DNA of 64,000 bases from Rhodoferax sp. OV413 (GTDB lineage Bacteria > Pseudomonadota > Gammaproteobacteria > Burkholderiales > Burkholderiaceae_C). The notes beneath the pieces were generated by a model. The model worked only from the letters and a program-made list of their open reading frames with translations. It had not been told where the DNA came from and ran no database searches. Location: assembly GCA_945861785.1 (NCBI GenBank), contig CAMAWD010000003.1, forward strand, positions 1 through 64,000. Direction: 5' to 3'. The position numbers and the translations under genes were made by a program. Shown piece by piece: positions 61,853 to 64,000 of the stretch (positions are counted from its first letter, which is position 1; each line of letters starts with the position of its first letter).

Positions 61853-62829
61853 CTGATGGCAAGCCGATGGTCGAGGTCACGAACATCCGGCGCGAATTCG
61901 CGTTGCCGCGGCACAGCCTGTTTGCGCCGCCGCGCCGGGTCGTCGCTGTCGATGGCGTCTCGTTCAGCATTTCCCGCGGCGATACTTTCGGCTTGGTCGG
62001 TGAGTCCGGGAGCGGCAAGACCACTGTGGCCCGGATGCTGCTGAAACTCGATCTCCCCAGCGCCGGCAACGTGCGGTTCGAAGGCAGTGACATATTCACC
62101 CAGGACAGACGGCAGGAACGAATCTACCGGCGATCCGTGCAAGCGGTATTGCAAGACCCCTATGGCGCGCTGAGCCAGCGGATGCAGATCGGCAGCATTG
62201 TGGCCGAGCCGCTCCGCGCCCAGGGGCTGGCGCGTGGCGAGGCCCTGGCAGCGGCCGGCCGGATGCTGGAAGCGGTTGGCCTTGGCGCCGATACGCTGAA
62301 CAGGTATCCGCACCAGTTCAGCGGCGGGCAGCGACAGCGTATCGCGGTGGCGCGTGCGTTGTCGGTGGAGCCCAAGGTGCTGATCCTCGATGAACCGGTC
62401 TCAGCGCTCGATGTCTCGGTCCGAGCTCAGATCCTTGGCCTGTTGCGCGAGATGCAGCAAAGACTGGGTCTTACCTATCTTTTCATCGGTCACGACCTGG
62501 CGATCGTGAAATATATGAGCACCCATGTCGGTGTCATGTATTTCGGGCGTATCGTCGAGATCGGCCCGGCTTCTGCTTTGTTCGGGCGGCCCCTGCATCC
62601 GTACACTCGCAAGCTGGTGGCAACCGCGAAGGGCCGCCAGAAGTTGGGGGAGGTACGTCTGACCGGGGAGATGCCGAGCCCTTTAGCGCCGCCCAGTGGC
62701 TGCCACTTTCGCACCCGTTGCGCTTTCGCTGCCGAACGGTGCGCGGCTGAGGCGCCGGTGCTGTCCGAACTGAAGACCGGCCACAGCGTGGCCTGCCATT
62801 TCGCCGCCGAGCTCCCAGAGCCGGCATGA
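61849..62829 (+). CDS. ABC importer ATPase (DppF type, second system)
   Basis: 326 residues from TTG 61849, which overlaps the DppD stop; ATG 61867 is an alternative start six residues later. Walker A GESGSGKTTVARM, VLQDPYGALSQRMQIG, signature FSGGQRQRIAVARALSVEPK, Walker B LILDEPVSALDVSV, H-loop IGHDLAIVKYMSTH, and GCHFRTRCAFAAERC. Completes the second importer; the cyclase-family hydrolase follows after 24 bp. Confidence 0.92.
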   Translation: MTDGKPMVEVTNIRREFALPRHSLFAPPRRVVAVDGVSFSISRGDTFGLVGESGSGKTTVARMLLKLDLPSAGNVRFEGSDIFTQDRRQERIYRRSVQAVLQDPYGALSQRMQIGSIVAEPLRAQGLARGEALAAAGRMLEAVGLGADTLNRYPHQFSGGQRQRIAVARALSVEPKVLILDEPVSALDVSVRAQILGLLREMQQRLGLTYLFIGHDLAIVKYMSTHVGVMYFGRIVEIGPASALFGRPLHPYTRKLVATAKGRQKLGEVRLTGEMPSPLAPPSGCHFRTRCAFAAERCAAEAPVLSELKTGHSVACHFAAELPEPA

Positions 62830-62853
62830 CCATTTGAAAAAGGAGAGTCGAAC

Positions 62854-63783
62854 ATGAACAAGCAAAGCGAGATTCCCGAGATACTTCGCAGGTGGCCCGG
62901 CCATACCGGCAATTGGGGCCGCTGGCCGAACGATCGTGGAACGTTGAATTTGCTGACCCCCGAGGTGGCGCTGCGCGGCGTTCGAGCGGTATGCACCGGC
63001 CAGACCATTCCCTGCGCCCGTCCCCTGGAAACGAAGGATCCGATCCGCGACACGCCGACTGCCGTGCACCAGATGCTCACCGCCGGCAAGTGGGACAAGG
63101 ACCCGGCGCGCAACGTGCAGTCGGCCAGCGACAGTATCCAGTTTCGCGTGCACGGCATGATCAACACGCATATCGATGCCTTTTCCCATATCGGCTACGA
63201 AGGTTATGGTTTCAACGGGCGACCGTTCGCAGACATGGTGAGCATGGAGGAGGGCGCCAAGCTCTGTGACATCACCGATATGGTCTCGATCGTCACCCGC
63301 GGCATCTTCGTCGACGTGGCGCGGGCGCGGGGTGTTCGCCACCTTGCACACGGTGATTCGGTCAAACCCGAGGAGGTGGCCGAGGCGGCGAAGAAGTTGC
63401 AACCGGGTGACGCCATCGTCATTCGCCTCGGTTGCACACTTAGCGGTGGTTTGCCCCCGGCGCCGGAAAGCCCCGACAAGCACGGTACCTGGGCTGGCCT
63501 GCACGCCGATACCATCGAGCTTCTCGCCAGCAAGGACGTCAGTGTGATCGCATCAGACTCGGTCAGCGACACGTTCCCCAGCCCGGTGATCCAGTTCTGC
63601 AAGTCGCCAGTCCATGTGCTGTGCCTGGCTTTCTACGGCATCCCCCTGTTGCACAACATGGACCTGGAGGCGCTGGCACAAGCATGCGCGGTGCAGGAGC
63701 GCGACAACTTCATGTTCGTCGTTTCACCTCTCAACGTTCCGAAGGCGACCGGTTCGCTCTGTACTCCGGTGGCAATTCTCTAG
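62854..63783 (+). CDS. cyclase-family metal-dependent hydrolase, second copy
   Basis: 309 residues, clearly paralogous to 10398-11339 from the N-terminus (GNWGRWPNDRGTLNLLTPEV) through the metal motif HGMINTHIDAFSHIGYEGYG to the end (LLHNMDLEALAQACAVQERD). A strong ribosome site (AAAAGGAGAG) precedes ATG 62854. Position at the end of the importer operon suggests that it hydrolyses the imported compound, probably at an amide or lactam bond. Confidence 0.9.
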   Translation: MNKQSEIPEILRRWPGHTGNWGRWPNDRGTLNLLTPEVALRGVRAVCTGQTIPCARPLETKDPIRDTPTAVHQMLTAGKWDKDPARNVQSASDSIQFRVHGMINTHIDAFSHIGYEGYGFNGRPFADMVSMEEGAKLCDITDMVSIVTRGIFVDVARARGVRHLAHGDSVKPEEVAEAAKKLQPGDAIVIRLGCTLSGGLPPAPESPDKHGTWAGLHADTIELLASKDVSVIASDSVSDTFPSPVIQFCKSPVHVLCLAFYGIPLLHNMDLEALAQACAVQERDNFMFVVSPLNVPKATGSLCTPVAIL

Positions 63784-63881
63784 CGTTGGATCAGCCCGCC
63801 AGACGGGGAATAGGCAATCCAACCGCCCCAGCCCGGATACCGCACCCGCAGCCATCCTCGAAACCCGCACTCCGCCTACCC

Positions 63882-64000
63882 ATGCACGGGCACATGGCTT
63901 CACCTGATCCTGATGCTGCGCTTGCCAGGCCTTTTGATCTCGCCAAAGCCGCCAGCGAAGAGGTGGCGCGGATGCAGTTCAGAATCGACCGAATCAAGCT
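63882..64000 (+). CDS. possible start of an unidentified gene, cut by the window edge
   Basis: An ATG at 63882 (or 63894) opens a frame that stays open to the window end and encodes MASPDPDAALARPFDLAKAA followed by SEEVARMQFRIDRIKL, a plausible helical start. There is no good ribosome site. It is too short to identify; 63784-63881 shows nothing recognisable. Confidence 0.3.
   Translation, partial: MHGHMASPDPDAALARPFDLAKAASEEVARMQFRIDRIK

Noticed and set aside
1-64000. tRNA, rRNA, CRISPR arrays, integrase or attachment sites
   Set aside because: None was seen; repeats present are short palindromes, one 8-bp tandem array and transposase remnants only.

Overview
The window is GC-rich, densely coding DNA from a probable beta-proteobacterium (Burkholderiales such as Alcaligenaceae or Comamonadaceae). 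This is inferred from base composition, from six orphan TctC/Bug periplasmic binding proteins and from the catabolic gene repertoire; no rRNA or housekeeping gene is present to confirm it. Almost everything is accessory catabolism: binding proteins and ABC importers, flavin monooxygenases, hydantoinase/oxoprolinase (HyuA/HyuB) pairs, CoA-thioester enzymes and their regulators, with IS debris between blocks.

Layout. 1-1056: broken IS66-type transposase. 1167-8762: a two-component flavin monooxygenase locus, with LysR, flavin reductase/IclR-domain fusion and TctC leftward, and NtaA-type monooxygenase, AtuA-like, DUF4387 and TctC rightward, around a large nested inverted repeat. 8990-11339: an unrecognised protein, an internally deleted IS256-type transposase and a cyclase-family hydrolase. 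11340-18442: a gene graveyard (FAD oxidase, IclR, IS91, IS110/IS1182 and acyl-CoA ligase remnants) holding three intact binding proteins and one LLM oxidoreductase.

18443-41395: the main block, with a Dpp-type ABC importer split into two units, HyuB and HyuA, an alpha/beta hydrolase lacking its nucleophile, two gamma-glutamyltranspeptidase-like enzymes, a RidA-like protein, then a CoA module (type III CoA-transferases, acyl-CoA dehydrogenase, MaoC hydratase, broken CitE lyase, Cat1-type CoA-transferase, MmgE/PrpD) resembling itaconate-degradation loci. A UTRA-type GntR regulator at 37743-38606 sits inside it, and variants of the palindrome TGTCCGGACA occur in every promoter region of the block, so I infer one local regulon.

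41528-53356: an FCD-type GntR regulator with GTATAC-centred sites in front of a CoA-transferase/thiolase-like/DUF35 operon and in front of a second HyuB-HyuA pair, followed by decayed genes and a second thiolase-like/DUF35 pair. 53495-57050: acyl-CoA ligase, TctC and TauD-type dioxygenase. 57507-63783: a complete second Dpp-type importer in one operon with a second cyclase-family hydrolase.

Taken together, the window looks like a set of uptake-plus-degradation cassettes for amide- or lactam-containing carboxylic compounds, ring-opened or hydrolysed by Hyu/GGT/cyclase enzymes and then handled as CoA thioesters. The actual substrates cannot be read from the sequence.
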